Shown here in pieces: positions 10,283 to 23,524 of a DNA stretch of 64,000 nucleotides. How positions within the stretch are numbered: the stretch's first letter is position 1; each line of letters begins with the position of its first letter. A program made the position numbers and the translations under genes. The DNA is from Mytilus californianus (lineage: Eukaryota > Mollusca > Bivalvia > Mytilida > Mytilidae), in contig NW_026262734.1 in the NCBI RefSeq assembly GCF_021869535.1, positions 97,469,285 through 97,533,284 of the forward strand. The letters are read 5' to 3'. The notes beneath the pieces were generated by a model. That model saw only the letters and a program-made list of their open reading frames with translations. It was not told where the DNA came from and searched no databases.

Positions 10283-12414
10283 ATGGACGGGGAGAAAAGA
10301 CAAACTTTCGGAAACGATGTTTTACGACGTATCCGATCATTCGTGTTTGGAAAGGTAAACATACTATCAATTTGTTTTATTTTAGTTTAGCTTTAATTTT
10401 CAGCTAACTACATTTTCTCGGGAATAACTTAAAATGATGTCTGTGTTGTTGTTAATCTGTAGGAAAACATTTGCTGAAAACTAAAATATCGTCTCGAAAT
10501 GTCTTATTGCATTACTTCATATTAATATCGAGTCTTATGATTTATCGCTTCTTTTTTTACTTTTGAATACAGTGCAGGCTTAGCAAAAGCTTAGTTCTTT
10601 CGCACGTGTGGTGAAGTCATGCTTTATACATGTACACAAGAAACTATAACTTGTTGTTACTGAGTAAAATGCGACAGAATGTGATAAGGAGGTCAAATGT
10701 CAACCTTAAAAGCTTTATATCACCTCTTCAGAGCGAGAGTATAATTTTTAATTGCTATAGATCTCTATTGAATAGCTGCTTCATTTTTTTACTTCTACCG
10801 CTCTAAAACTGGTCGGTATATGATTGATTTGTACCCTGCTCTAACCATCATGACTCGTTCTTTCAGAGAAATGAAAATCACAGAAATGATAGTTCTACTA
10901 TCCCTTGTGGAAACATTAACTTGCTGACATTAACCGACACAAAAACAAAGTCAGCAAATCAAGGGGACAACAACCAACAACAGAAGAAAGACGAAGAACA
11001 GCAACAACAACATCAACAGCATCATCATCAACAACAACAACAAAAGAAAGACGAAGAACAACAGCAACAACAACAACAAGAAGGTAATGAAACATTGATG
11101 ATGCTTGTTGACTAATGTCCAGTGGCCGATATCTCTTTTTTTATACCTAATATAGTTATGAGGTAAAACGTTGTGGCACTGTATAAAATGTATGAAAAAA
11201 TGTCATAGAATATGCAATAAAGAAACAAATTAAAGTATAAAAATATAACAAAAATACCGAACTCCACGGTAAATTCAAAAAGGAGAAGTCCATAAAACAT
11301 GACAAAATCAAACGTTATCAACAATCGGAAAGCATGGAAAACAACTGGCATATTCCTGACTTTGTACAGGCATTTTACGAAGAAAGTATGGGTTAAACCC
11401 GGTTTTATAGCTAGCTAAAACTCCCACGTATACACGTATTTGTTTACAAATACAAACAATTGTATGTTTGAACGCAATTATTGTTTGAGTATACATTGTT
11501 GAAATAGTTTAAAAATTCAACTGTATTAAATATATGAAAACAAATCATAAAAAAAGCAATGTCTAATGTACTATATTTACTCAACAGTGACAAAATTCGA
11601 TTTCAGAAAATAAAAAAATTAAGAAATTCGCTTTTTTATAACAAGAACAAGCCAGTGTCATTACTAAGGCAAAAGAGAGGCGAAAGATACCAAAGCGATA
11701 ATCAAACTTATTAGTCGAAAACGAACTATCAAATGTCATGGCAAGAAACGAAAAACGAACTATCAATGCCATGGCAAGAAACGAAAAACGAACTATTAAT
11801 GTCATGGCAAGAAACGAAAAACGAACTATCAATGTCATGGCAAGAAACGAAAAACGAACTATCAATGTCATGGCAAGTTACGAAAAACGACTAAAAGACA
11901 AACAAGAGTATACAAAACACAACATAAAAAAACTAAAGACTGGGGAATACGGACCTATAAAAAACTAGGGATGATCCCATGTGCTCCGGAAGTGTAAGCA
12001 GAATCTGCTCCACATGCGACACCCGTCGTTTGATTATGTAGGAAGCAACAACTGTATTGAAGAGAATAAAAATATCATTTTATTTACATTTTCCACAGTC
12101 TTTACAATTAAAAAATAATCATCATACGTAGACAAAAATTATTATTTATGTCCACGAGATTAATATGGTATACTCTTTTTTTTCCAGAAGGTAATGAGAA
12201 AAAAGGAAAAACAGAAGTAAAAGTTCCGTTCTCACTATTTGTAAAATGTGCCAAAAATTGTTTGTCTACAAAGCAGAGTCGCCAGCAGCTATATAAGGAG
12301 AGCTACACATACTTTTGGCATTTCTTGTTTGGTAAAGCAGCGGCAAAGGCACGCATGGCAGAGAAGGAAAACTATTACGAATTCTACGCTGATTTTGATG
12401 AAGAGTTTTATTAG
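10283..12414 (+). CDS. Array gene copy 2, uncharacterised Q/H-rich protein, intact
   Basis: The exons are 10283-10354, 10867-11083 and 12188-12414 (phases 0 and 1), giving 171 residues. Residues 1-24 form a basic, helix-prone N-terminus (TFGNDVLRRIRSFVFGK) with no signal peptide. Residues 25-96 start RNENHRNDSS, pass IPCGN and LLTLTDTK, then become Q/H-rich between two KKDEE blocks. Residues 97-171 are the conserved domain: VPFSLFVKCAKNCLS, YTYFWHFLFGKAAAKARMAE, and an acidic, Tyr-rich tail ending DFDEEFY. The sequence suggests an intracellular protein with amphipathic helices; the function is unknown. Coding support comes from splice signals, retained phase and in-frame indels across copies. 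Intron 2 is 1104 bases, contains repeats R3 and R5 and a 33-bp minisatellite, and is bounded by a 12-bp direct repeat AGAAGGTAATGA. The start has a good context (GAAATGG). Confidence 0.8.
11724..11889. repeat. 33-bp minisatellite, 5 units, intron 2 of copy 2
   Basis: The unit contains ACGAACTATCAATGTCATGG and GCAAGAAACGAAA, repeated five times with one or two substitutions. It lies inside dispersed repeat R5. The unit is 11 codons long, so both strands stay open, but this is a by-product of the repeat. Confidence 0.95.
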
Positions 12415-12422
12415 CTTATTTG

Positions 12423-12438
<16 letters not shown>

Positions 12439-12480
<42 letters not shown>

Positions 12481-12508
12481 TGATGTATATGTGTGTGTAT
12501 GTGTGTGA
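12439..12508. repeat. (GA)n-(GT)n microsatellite in the 3' UTR of copy 2
   Basis: A GA run from 12439 to about 12478, then an imperfect GT run to 12508. The poly(A) signal candidate ATTAAA is at 12578-12583. Confidence 0.9.
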
Positions 12509-12872
12509 GCAGATGTATTTTTCTATTTTTCCTTTTTTTCTTGTTTGAATTTCTTTTTTCCCGTTTTTCTTGTTTTGATTAAATAATATTGATCACACAC
12601 TATGTAGTAGTTGTTAATTCTAGACCAGATTCGTATGATTTTGTAAAATGAGCATGAGCTGTTACAGTACACGCGAAGGATTGCGTCATTATGTTTGATA
12701 TTGGGGGTCATAACCCATCCACTTTTTCCCCAGCGATCCCCTGCTTACAATATCTATTTACCAGTGGAATTATTATAAGTTTACTGTTTTGTTTGGCCAT
12801 GCGTATAGTTAAGATATTATTAACTAATTGTATATTTCATAAAGTTTCAATTCTTTTTTAGAGCATACATTA

Positions 12873-13085
12873 ATGTTACAGGCATCACATTTCATCTCGT
12901 CGTACGATTCAAGTAGATTAAGAACAGTAATTATTTTCAATGAACATTTCAACAGAAAAATAAGCAAAATGTTTTCAAATATCTTACAGTTACGCATTGT
13001 GAGATGTCCAGAGTCGATTATTTACTTTAGAAAGCGCCCAGGCCTTACAGTGTGGCACCTCGAATTCCTTAAGGAAATATATTGA
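12873..13085 (+). other. 70-codon open frame in the A-type flank of copy 2
   Basis: Counterpart of 6135-6347. Same length and termini, with about eight amino-acid differences. It is not supported by the other two A-type flanks, which are broken. Confidence 0.15.
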
Positions 13086-13719
13086 AAACTAAAGCGTCCT
13101 ATTCTGGATTAAAGAGTAGATGGTGCAATGTACATGTAATTGCAGTATGATCATGGTGTAATATTTGTGGTTGGACATATTATTTGAATTTGTGACTGGA
13201 GATAGGCTAATAGAATTAGAAGACATTTTCTCCTTTCAATCGAGCTTCTGGAACATGAAGAATATCCCTCTGGTATCTTTAGCCTCTCTTTTCTAATATC
13301 GGGGGGAAAAGAGGGGGGGGTAGTTAGTTTGTTCTGCAATTTCTCGTTCAACAAAGATTGTTATGAGAGAGGAAGGGGTTAATCGGTAAAAAATCTAACT
13401 GCTAGAAAATACGAGTTGTTATAATTGAAAATCACCATGTCTATCCTAACAGTTTATTTGTCAGATAAGATAAACCACGATTTTTAGCCTCTGTCTTAAT
13501 CATGTTTATGTTCATTTTTAAGTGCTTATTAATTTTCTTTCTAAACCCTACTAATTACAGTTTTATTATTATTTTTGTAACTATATATACTTCTTTTGTT
13601 TTTAAAAATGTTGAAAACGATACATTTATATTAGATTCGAAACACAATGTCAACAAAAACAAGCGTATAACAGTCACAAGAGTACATACACATACACATT
13701 CTGAATGCGTCTATCCCAA

Positions 13720-14004
13720 ATAATGAACCTGTAATTCAGTGGTTGTCGTTTTTTGCTGCATATCAATTATTTTGTTTTTCGTTTATTGTTTTATACAGAA
13801 ATCAGGCCGTTAGCGATCTTGTTTGAATTGTTTTACGTTTGGCATTTCATGGCCTTTTACAGTTGCTATGCGGTGTGGGTTTTGCTCATCGTTGAAGGCC
13901 GTACGGTGACCTATTATATAGTTGCTATCTTCTACGTCATTTGGTCTCTGGTGGAGAGTTGTCTCATTGACAATCATACCACATCTTCTTATTTCTATAC
14001 ATAA
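13720..14004 (+). repeat. R1 repeat upstream of copy 3
   Basis: Same signature and place as before copies 1 and 2. Confidence 0.8.
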
Positions 14005-14883
14005 AACATTACATTCCTTAATTTTATAAAAAGAATGTATCATTCAAAATTGAAAGATTGATATCGAGAAAAAAATTCAGATTTCACTACATGTTTTATT
14101 AAATTTCTGCTTTTACAATCATTGTAGATCAATTAATTTTATATAAAATGTATTAAATTAATGTAAATTACTGGTCAATTTAGGCATTAGTTGTTAATAA
14201 ACTCATCATAGATCCATGATTAGAATTTTGTACACCAGACGCGCGTTTCATTTACAAAAGACTCATCATTGATGTTCGAATCAAAAATTTAAAAGGCGAA
14301 ATAAAGTGCGATGTTAACCGATGTTTAAACAATTTTGGATCTAATTTCAATGTACAACTCCATCGAGAAATGAAATAATATATTTTGAAAACATTTTTTT
14401 TTGGTGTTATTTTCCTTGGTTCTATTCGGATTTTATCTGTGGCTATTGCTTTCTGATTCTTTATAGTCTCGCACTAATTTTCCAAGCGTGTATTCCCATT
14501 GCAGTCTTATTTTTTTTATAATGCTAATCAGCTGCTTTTAATCCCGTAGGTCTACAAAATCAAAAGTGTCTGACGACAGGTTAAAACTTTCACTTTCTAA
14601 ACATTTGAACATGGATGTAAATTATTCATAAAGGAACTGCTTGTACTCAGAAAGTAAGTGTGATGTGAATAAAAGGAGATGTGGTATATACTGTATGTAT
14701 ATACGCCATGTGACAGCAAACCAACAACATAAAAAAACATATAGAGGTCATCTAGACTTAAACGACGATTTCCTTTGTTTTTCGTTAATTATTTGATTAT
14801 AAATCAGTCCGATGGTTTTCTCACATTTTGTCATGTCTGGGCCTTTACCTGACAATTTCGTCTAATTCAGTGTTCACAGTATT
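14005..14883 (+). other. Upstream flank of copy 3
   Basis: Carries R2 at about 14230-14310. About 80 bases present before copies 1 and 2 are missing around 14571 (AAAAGTGTC joins directly to TGACGACAGG). No gene is seen. Confidence 0.5.
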
Positions 14884-15047
14884 GCGCAACGCATCCAAAG
14901 ACGTCCATTATCATACGACGTCACTATGTTAACTATAGTAACGTTGTAGTTATCAGAGTTTAGGACAAGCATTCGCACAACGTTCAGTCCAAGTGAAGAC
15001 TAATTTACCTTGGTTTGGTTTGTTTTCAAGCTAAAAGTCAATTTATT
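14884..15047 (+). promoter_or_regulatory. Promoter and non-coding exon of copy 3
   Basis: TTGCGCAA, GACGTCAC, TTAACTATAGTAACG and the initiator-like TTCAGTCC (A at 14986), then the donor at 15048. Spacing is identical to copy 1. Confidence 0.6.
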
Positions 15048-15649
15048 GTAAGTATATACCGATTTTTGTAAATCAAAATCTGCTGATCTTTCAACCTGGT
15101 CTCCATATAAGAAGAGTTTCAAAAAGTACCAGTAAAGGGCCTTAATTTGTTGTATTAGGAAAGTTAATTTTTGTAGGATGGTCTGGATATGGAGTCCTAT
15201 ATTTCTTTATTCTTTAATATTTATTACTATTTTTCTCTATTTATTTATTCATTTTGACCATTATTCTCTATTAAATCTTTACATTTTAACAATCGGTTAT
15301 TCTCTAATTTTTTATTATTATTTTGTTTGCCTTTTTACTCTATTCTTTTTTTTTTTTGCCCTTCATTCTGCACTTTCTGCTCATTATTCTCTATTCTGTA
15401 AACCCGATCTAGACCCTCGTGTAGTGTACACCATAAGTAAAACCATTAAAGCAATAAAAAAGTAACGAAGGATACATGTATAAGAATTCAATGGTCTTGG
15501 GGTAAATCAAAATAAGAATAGAACTTATACAGGAACATTTCATTCAGACAGAACTGTGGACAATCAACCTCAACCTGATTATATTATTTTTAAATAAATC
15601 AGTTTACTTTATTATTCAATGTTCTATTTGCAGAAGTATACATATTGAA

Positions 15650-17722
15650 ATGGACGGAGAGAAAAGGCAAACTTTCGGAAACGATGTTTTACGACGTATC
15701 CGATCATTCGTATTTGGAAAGGTAAACATACTCTCAGTTTGTTTTATTTTAGATTAGCTTTGATTTTAAGCAAACTACATTTTCTCGGGAATAACTTAAA
15801 AGGATGTCTGTGTTGTTATTAATATGTAGGTAAACATTTGCTGAAAACAAAAATATCGTCTCGAAATGTCTTATTGCATTGGTTCATATTAATATCGAGT
15901 CTTATCTCTTCTTTTTTGACTTTTGAAAACAGTGCAGGCTTTACAAAAGCTAAGTTCTTTCGCACGTGTGGTGAAGTCATGCTTTATACATGTACACAAG
16001 AAACTATAACTTGTTGTTACTGAGTAAAATGCGACAGAATGTGATAAGGAGGTCAAATATCAACCTGTATATCACCTCTTCAGAGCGAGAGTATAATTTT
16101 TAATTGCTATAGATCTCTATTGAATAGCTGCTTCATTGTTTTACTTCTACCGCTCTAAAACTGGTCGGTATATGATTGATTTGTACCCTGCTCTAACCAT
16201 CACGACTCGTTCTTTCAGAGAAAAGAAAATCACAGAAATGATAGTTCTACTATCCCTTGTGGAAACATTAAATTGCTGACATTAACCGACACTAAATCAA
16301 AGTTAGCAAATCAAGGGGACAACAACCAACAACAGAAGAAAGACGAAGAAGAAGAACAACAACAACATCAACAACATCATCATCAACAACAACAACAACA
16401 ACAACAACATCATCATCATCAACAACAACAACAGAAGAAAGACGAAAAACAACAGCAACAACAACAACAACAACAAGAAGGTAATGAAACATTGATGATG
16501 CTTGTTGACTAATGTCCAGTGACCGATATTTCTTTTTTTATAACTAAATATAAAGTTATCAGGTAAAAGGTTGTGGCACTGTATAAAATGTGTGAAAAAA
16601 TGTCATAGAATATGCAAGATAAAAAAACAAATTAAAGTATAAAAATATAACAGAAATACCGAACTCCACGGTAAATTCAAAAAGGAGAAGTCCATAAAAC
16701 TTGACAAAATCAAACGTTATCAACTGTCATATTCCTGACTTTGTACAGGCATTTTACGAAGAAAGTATGGGTTAAACCCGGTTTAATAGTTAGCTAAACC
16801 TCTAACGTATGACGTATTTGTTTGCAAATACAAACAATTGTATGTTTGAACCCAACCATTGTTTCAGTATACATTGTTGAAATAGTTTAAAACTTCAACT
16901 GTATTAAATATATGAAAATAAATCATAAAAAAAACAATGTCTAATGTACTATATTAAATCAACAGTGACAAAATTCAATTTAAGAAAATAAAAAATTAAA
17001 AAATTCGCTTTTTTATAAAAAGAACAAGTCAGTGTCATTACTAAGGCAAATGAGAGGCGAAAGATACCAAAGCGATAATCAAACTCATTAGTCGAAAACG
17101 AACTATCAATGTCATGGCAAGAAACGAAAAACGAACTATCAATGTCATGGCAAGAAACGAAAAACGAACCATCAATGTCATGACAAGAAACGAAAAACGA
17201 CTAAAAGACAAACAACAGTATACAAAACACAACATAAAAAAACTAAAGACTGGGGAACACGGACCCCATAAAAAACTAGGGATTATCCCATGTGCTCCGG
17301 AAGTGTAAGCAGAATCTGCTCCACATGCGACACCCGTTGTTTGATTATGTAGAAAGCAACAACTGTATTGAAGCAAATAAAAATATCATTTTATTTACAT
17401 TTTCCAGGGTTTTTACAATTAAAAAATAATCATCATACGTACACAAAAATTATTATTTATGTCCACGAGATCATGTTATACTCTTTTTTTTCAAGAAGGT
17501 AATGAGAAAAAAGGAAAAACAGAAGTAAAAGTTCCGTTCTCACTATTTGTAAAATGTGCCAAAAATTGTTTGTCTACAAAGCAGAATCGCCAGCAGCTAT
17601 ATAGGGAGAGCTACACATACTTTTGGCATTTCTTGTTTGGTAAAGCAGCGGCAAAGGCACGCATGGCAGAGGAGGAAAACTATTACGAATTCTACGCTGA
17701 TTTTGATGAAGAGTTTTATTAG
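15650..17722 (+). CDS. Array gene copy 3, uncharacterised Q/H-rich protein, intact, longest Q/H tract
   Basis: The exons are 15650-15721, 16219-16480 and 17496-17722, giving 186 residues. The 24-residue first exon is identical in protein to copy 2. Exon 2 is the longest of the array (87 codons) because the Q/H tract is expanded with two His clusters; the second block reads KKDEK instead of KKDEE. The added length is a whole number of codons. The exon 3 domain is as in copy 2 except QNRQQLYRES. The acceptor before exon 3 is TTTCAAG rather than TTCCAG as in copies 2, 4 and 5: A replaces the usual pyrimidine at -3, so splicing may be weaker. This change also extends the direct repeat bounding intron 2 to CAAGAAGGTAATGA (14 bp). 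Function unknown. Confidence 0.78.
17096..17201. repeat. 33-bp minisatellite, 3 units, intron 2 of copy 3
   Basis: Same unit as at 11724, three units. Confidence 0.9.
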
Positions 17723-17730
17723 CTTATTTG

Positions 17731-17747
<17 letters not shown>

Positions 17748-17778
<31 letters not shown>

Positions 17779-17798
17779 GCTGATGTGTGTGTGTGTGA
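17748..17798. repeat. (GA)n-(GT)n microsatellite in the 3' UTR of copy 3
   Basis: The shortest GA/GT pair among copies 1-5, interrupted by AAAG. ATTAAA follows at 17869-17874. Confidence 0.85.
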
Positions 17799-17989
17799 GC
17801 AGATGTTTTTTTTCTATTTTTCCTTTTTTTCTTGTTTGAATTTCTTTTTTCCCGTTTTTCTTCTTTTAATTAAATAATATTGATCACCCACTATGTACTA
17901 GTTATTAATTCTAGACCAGATTCGTATGATTTTGTAAAATGAGCATGAGCTGTTACGGTACACGCGAAGGATTACGTCATTATGTTTGA

Positions 17990-19460
17990 TATAGGCATTG
18001 ACAGAATGGTTGGTTAGATAGCTGCACATCTTTTGCCTTAAAATAGGTCTATGTGTTGCGCTCTCAGTATACGAAGCATCATATTTAATGCGCCTCCCCC
18101 CCCCCCCCCCCCCTTTCCAAAAAAAACAAAAAAACAAAAACTGACCAAATGTTTCTTCGTATTTTTACATCTTCTTAGAAAACAGATTTTCTCCCCTTTT
18201 TTGAGACAGCAAACCGACAATACAAAAATCCAAAAGACATCTACAGGTCAACATGTGATTTTCAAAACTAAACAATTTAAAAATAACTACACCACTGTTC
18301 TAGGAGGGTATGGCACCAGCAAACCTGTATTAATCCCATCACATTCTGTATGTACAAAATGTACATGTCAAAAGTCAGGAGCTTGTAACTCATTAGTTGT
18401 CATCTGTTGCAGTACATCATAATTGTTTTTCGTTTATTGTTTTGTACACAAACCAGGCTGTTAGTTTTCTCGTTTGAATTGTTTTACATTTGTCATTTCG
18501 GGACCTTTTATAGCTTACTATACGGCATGGGTTTAGATCTTTGTTTAATGACGCACGGTGACCTTAGTTGTAACTTCTATATCATTTGGTCTCTGGTAGA
18601 TAGTTATCTCATTGGCAATCATACCACATCTTCTTATTTTCATATTGTTTGATAAAAACTGTTCCAAAAGTATATATGAAGAAAGTGATACGAGCATGGT
18701 GTATTAATATACAGTTCTGACATCAATTCTGACATCATCAGAGTGTCAAATTTTTTTGGGGTAAAACGGGAAATTTAAAAAAAAAGTACATCAAAACAAA
18801 AACCATGGAAACTAGTTCTTGAATGTCTTTCCATTTCCAGTACATTTTATTTACAAATTTTCTTCTTCAAGGAATTCATCAATCTAACAGCACCGAATGA
18901 GACTCATCACCGAATTGGACGTTCATGAGAAACACGACGGGTGCCACATTTGAAGCAGGATATACTTACCCTTTCAAAGCACGTGAGATCAACCCCGTTT
19001 TTTGTGGGGTTCGTGTCGCTTAGTCTTGAGTTTTCTATGTAAATATAGTGTTTTGTAGACCCAAACCCTTAATCGTTCGAATTAAGAAAGTAACGAATAA
19101 ATTTAAAAGAAACCATCAAAGTTTTGATTTCCAGAGGATTAGTATTTTGAACGTGTGTTTAATGCAACGCATTTCTTTGGATAAGACAAGCCACTGTGTC
19201 TATTTTTAAGATTTGATAGAGAAGGGATCGATTGTCGAGGATTGTATTCGTTCGAATAAAATCTGATTTAAATACATTCCCCAGAGCACTGACGTGTCAA
19301 TCTCTGACGCAGATATTCACGAGCCTGTTTCTTGTTATGTTTCACTCTCTCTCTCTCTCTCTCTCTTTACCCTATAATGATGTAACTGAAACCCAAATAG
19401 CACTATTCAAAAATAAAAAAAAAAATAAAACTAATAAAAACTTATGATAAAAGTATAAAC
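17990..19460 (+). other. B-type downstream flank of copy 3
   Basis: Unlike copies 1, 2 and 4, the sequence after the 3' UTR runs into GATATAGGCATTGACAGAAT and continues through a C tract (18097-18113), an R1 copy (about 18290-18655) and a block with GCACGTGAGATCAACC. It is shared with 38990-40960 after copy 5 and, in part, with 46680-47010 after copy 6. A CT repeat is at 19345-19368. No gene is seen. Confidence 0.65.
18290..18655 (+). repeat. R1 repeat in the B-type flank
   Basis: Longer R1 copy beginning near GGAGGGTATGGCACC and ending CATACCACATCTTC; the central signature is decayed (GACGCACGGTGACC). Confidence 0.7.
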
Positions 19461-20164
19461 TACCTCTATTCCCCAAAAAACTCACACTGGCGGAATCGCA
19501 AATAGCACTGACAAATATTATCCAATTGAGTCTGCAAACGTTTTTTTTTTTTAAGCGTTATTGAAAACATTGCATATTGCCTGCTTTTTTTCACAATATA
19601 AAGATAAGATGTAAAATATTACCAATGAAAAAACTACCCACTATAGATTTCAATTTCATAAGCTAGTTATTTTTCATTTATAAAAATTGTAAAATAAACA
19701 TATTCCTACTTACTTGACAAGCAATCGAGATACAATTTACTCTAATTGCACAAACATATACTATCAATATATACGGTTAATGATAAATAGATATTAATTT
19801 CTAATATAATGTTTACCTGAACAGCCGAAGAAACCAATCACAAATATTACCTTTGATGGTCTGATTTTCATTTTTTCTAGAAATGTTATTGATTCATCAA
19901 TTTTTTTTTTTCTAATTAGGATTTATTTATTTCTCTTAGATTGTTTTTTTGTATTTGGGAGATTCTGATTACATTTATATATTTAGTATTTAAGCCTTTT
20001 TTTCTTTTGCTTAAAGAACAATTTTTTTCTACGCAAAATACATGCAATTATCAGTTTCTCAAAACAATTGACGTACATTTATCCGGAATTGGATCTCATC
20101 CCTGTGTTTGCACACGAACTATGGATACCTCAAACCTCCAATCAATAATCCTTTGTGACATTAT

Positions 20165-20430
20165 ATGAAAAAAGAAGATGTGGTATGATTGCCAATTCGA
20201 CAACTTTCCATTTGAGCCCAAATGACGTTGTAACTATAGGTCACCGTACGGCCCTCAACATTTTAGAATAACCATAACGCATAGCAAACTATAAATGGCC
20301 CTTAAATGACAAATGTAAATCAATTCAACAGACAAAACTAGCGGCCTGGTTTATACACAAAACAATAAACAAAAAACAAATATGATATACGTACAGCAAC
20401 AAACGAAATCCACTGAATTACAGCCACATG
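20165..20430 (-). repeat. R1 repeat, reversed
   Basis: GAAGATGTGGTATGATTGCC then GGTCACCGTACGGC: reverse complement of R1. Confidence 0.75.
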
Positions 20431-21118
20431 ATTTTTGACAGACACTTAATTGTCCTGATGTTTGTGCTGTTGCTAAGACAGCGTTCGATGTTGCATCTGA
20501 TATAACCACTAGCACTTCAAACATATTTGATGAAAACATTATAGAATAAAAAATAAAGAACCCCTAATGCAGACCTCATTAATGTATATCTTAATATGAA
20601 ATTACAGATTGCAAATGAATTGTTTTTGTATTTGTTTAATTCCCAAACAGATAGGGATTAACTATTAGAAGAATGCAAGTTGTTCAGTGATACAAACAAT
20701 TGAGATAAAATGTTGGAATAACATTTGTCCAATCAGTTTGTCTATCTACATCAAAATAATTATCCAGTTACATCTGCATGCAGATTTTGCAGGTTGGCCA
20801 TAATTTCCGATACAAAGAAAGTATTGAATTAGAAAGCTAATGGTCGCTGCTTTAACCTTCATATGTACTTTCAATAGAATAACGACAGGAGATTTATCAC
20901 ATCCTCAGTATTTTAACATTTCCGATGCTGCCTCTGTAATATTAAATTGTTTTTTTTTATTAACTTGCAAATTTGTTCGATCGCCAGTCTACCTCTCAAA
21001 TGAAAGTTACCATTCGTTGACTTTTGGTATAACCTTTTGTTTGACTGTATTAAATCAACTTAATGATAAGCCTTGTTAACAATTATAATGAGATATGAAT
21101 ATTAACCACCAGTATAAA

Positions 21119-21330
21119 AATGAGGAGATGTGGCATAATTGCTATAATCAGTCAACAGTTACTATTCACCAGAGTTCACTAAAGGATGTATATACATATA
21201 AACATTTATAGGTCACCATACGGCCTTCAACAATTAGAAGACCCCATACCGAACACTAGTTATCTATATAAGGCCCCCAACATGAAAAATTCTAAATTCA
21301 AACGAGAAAACTAACGGCTTATATTTTTTT
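21119..21330 (-). repeat. R1 repeat, reversed
   Basis: GAGGAGATGTGGCATAATTG then GGTCACCATACGGCC, a decayed reverse R1. Confidence 0.7.
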
Positions 21331-22124
21331 CGGACACACTGTTTCGGATTTCAACGTGCATGGTCACACGATTCGTCAATAGAACACCACATAATTGTTG
21401 AAGGCAAGCACTTATGTCTCCCTTTCTTGACACATTATTCTGAATTCGAGCCGATCAGTCTGTTCACTTTCTTCAGAACCAATGTACGGACGGCTGCAAA
21501 TGTCAAATTACAAGTCGTTGTTACACCCCTCCCCCGATTCATAGTCATAACATGTTCATTGCACGCTACCACAAAACAATCAAGGAGGTCCAGAATTGGA
21601 TTTATACAAATATAACCGGAAGAAAAGTGACTTTGGGAACTTTTACCATAATTCGAAAAGTGCTTTATATGAACTCTCGTTTAAGATTGGGTATTTCTAT
21701 GAACTCTCGTTTTAGTTTTAAATTGAATATTTCTTGTTTTAAAATGTTTCTTTATTCTTAAATATATTGTTTCTTTATTTCAAATACCCAAAGAGATTAT
21801 AGATTTACTATTTTACAACTTAATCCGATGGCTGTCAAAAGGGTGAACCGTCAAAAGTGCGAAAGATAATACGGTTACATCCTGGTTTGCCCACTTTTAA
21901 TCACCGCAATTATCAAATGGTTATATATAAAAAAAACAAAAGACAAAAGGTTTACTGATTGGAAAATGGTATAGTCTTTTCCAGTTAACTTTATGTTGCT
22001 ATTTTATATGTACATATATTTCTGTAAAATCCTATAGGTTAAGTTTGTATGCAATTGATACATATTAAAACATATTTTTTTTCTTCATACATTTGGTTGT
22101 GAAATTTTCATTGAAAAAAAAAAA

Positions 22125-22330
22125 GAAACAAAAAACTGAACTCAATGGAAAATCAAAATCGAAAAGTCCCTTATCAAATGGCAAAATCAAAAGCTCAAAC
22201 ACATCAAACAAATGGAAAACAACTGTCATATTCCTGACTTGGTACAGGCATTTCCTTATGTAGAAAATGAGGTTGGATTAAACCTGGTTTTATAGCTAGA
22301 TAAACCTCTCACTTGTATGACAGTCACATG
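22125..22330 (+). repeat. R3 repeat
   Basis: Contains ATATTCCTGACTTGGTACAG. The same family is embedded in intron 2 of copies 1-5 (for example 5085-5262 and 11240-11420) and at 47130-47330. Confidence 0.7.
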
Positions 22331-23524
22331 AAATTCCATTATATTGACACCAATGTGTGAACAAAACAAACAGACATAATAGGTAAAAATGTAAAAATAA
22401 AAATAAATAATAAATTGATTTTGATATATATTTTTGATAGCTGCACTAAAACAATTAACATTGTCAATATTACATAAATATCATTAGCACTGAAATGTAT
22501 CATTCATTATGCATTTAAAGCATCAAATCTGATATGCAAACATAACATTGGAAACAATTACAAATTTCATGTACAAGAATGTTTTGAATTTAAGTGCAGA
22601 ACTATAACCTAAAAAATGTGTTATAATAAATTAAGATAAAGATGAATAGATAAAAATCTGATTACAATTATTTTTTTTAATTAGTGTTTAAATATTTTTT
22701 TATTTTATAATCTCATTTAAAATTCTTTTGACATTTATCTCTTTTTTAATTATATTTATAGTTTTTATTATTATATTTTTTCCTTTTTAAATTTCAATAT
22801 TAATATTCTTATAACTTTTATCTCTTTTTTTTAATTACAAAAATGTATTTTTATAGTTTTTTTTTATAATACTTTTCCTTTCCAAATTTCAATATTGAAT
22901 CAATTTTCAATAATAAATATGTATTCTTTATAAGATTTTATAGGTAAATAATAATATGCCTAAATTAGGAAACAGACTTTAAAACATTTGAAAATGGATG
23001 TAAATTATTCATAAAGGAACTCTACTTGTACTTAGAAAATAAGTTTGATGTGAATAAAAGGAGATGTAGTATCTTAGGTCCGAGTACACAGTTCCTCATT
23101 TCGTAGTGCATTTCTTTTAGACAATAAATGGAAATAAAAAAAATCCCACCTGTGCTTTCTCAATAATATTTTTACAGTGTGTTGTACTACTTTTGGGACA
23201 AATTATATCAAAATTATAGAAAACTCCATCGGCTCTAACTCAAAATATGGATAATTTTATGTTAAGGGGGTCTTGAAATCTTTTGACAGCTTCCGAAATG
23301 CTAATTTTTAACCTTTTCCAGCTGGACCAAATCACTACTTTATTTTAAAATTCATGAATCAAATTTTTTTACAGTGTAATTTTATCCCCCTACTTGCTTT
23401 TTGAGGCATAAAACATGAAGAAATAAATTTGGAAGGGGTATAAAAATAATTGGCAAGTAACACACTGTCCACACTAGGGACTATATTCGTACGAAAATCA
23501 AAGGACGGTAACTGTGTCCTCGGA

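Larger units (their letters stand above)
19461..22980. other. AT-rich intergenic region with repeat fragments
   Basis: No coding region is supported. It holds reversed R1 copies (20165-20430 and 21119-21330), an R3 fragment (about 22125-22330) and long T-rich stretches between 22660 and 22940. Short open frames here lack matches to any copy or motif. Confidence 0.6.

Noticed and set aside
11581-11968. Repeat protein with an 11-residue period (MARNEKRTIN or FSFLAMTLIVR)
   Set aside because: Both strands of the 33-bp minisatellite stay open because the unit is a multiple of three. Only one unit exists in copy 5.
16292-16492. Val/Asp-rich minus-strand frame (also at 27939 and 45280)
   Set aside because: Antisense of the CAA/CAT tract of exon 2.
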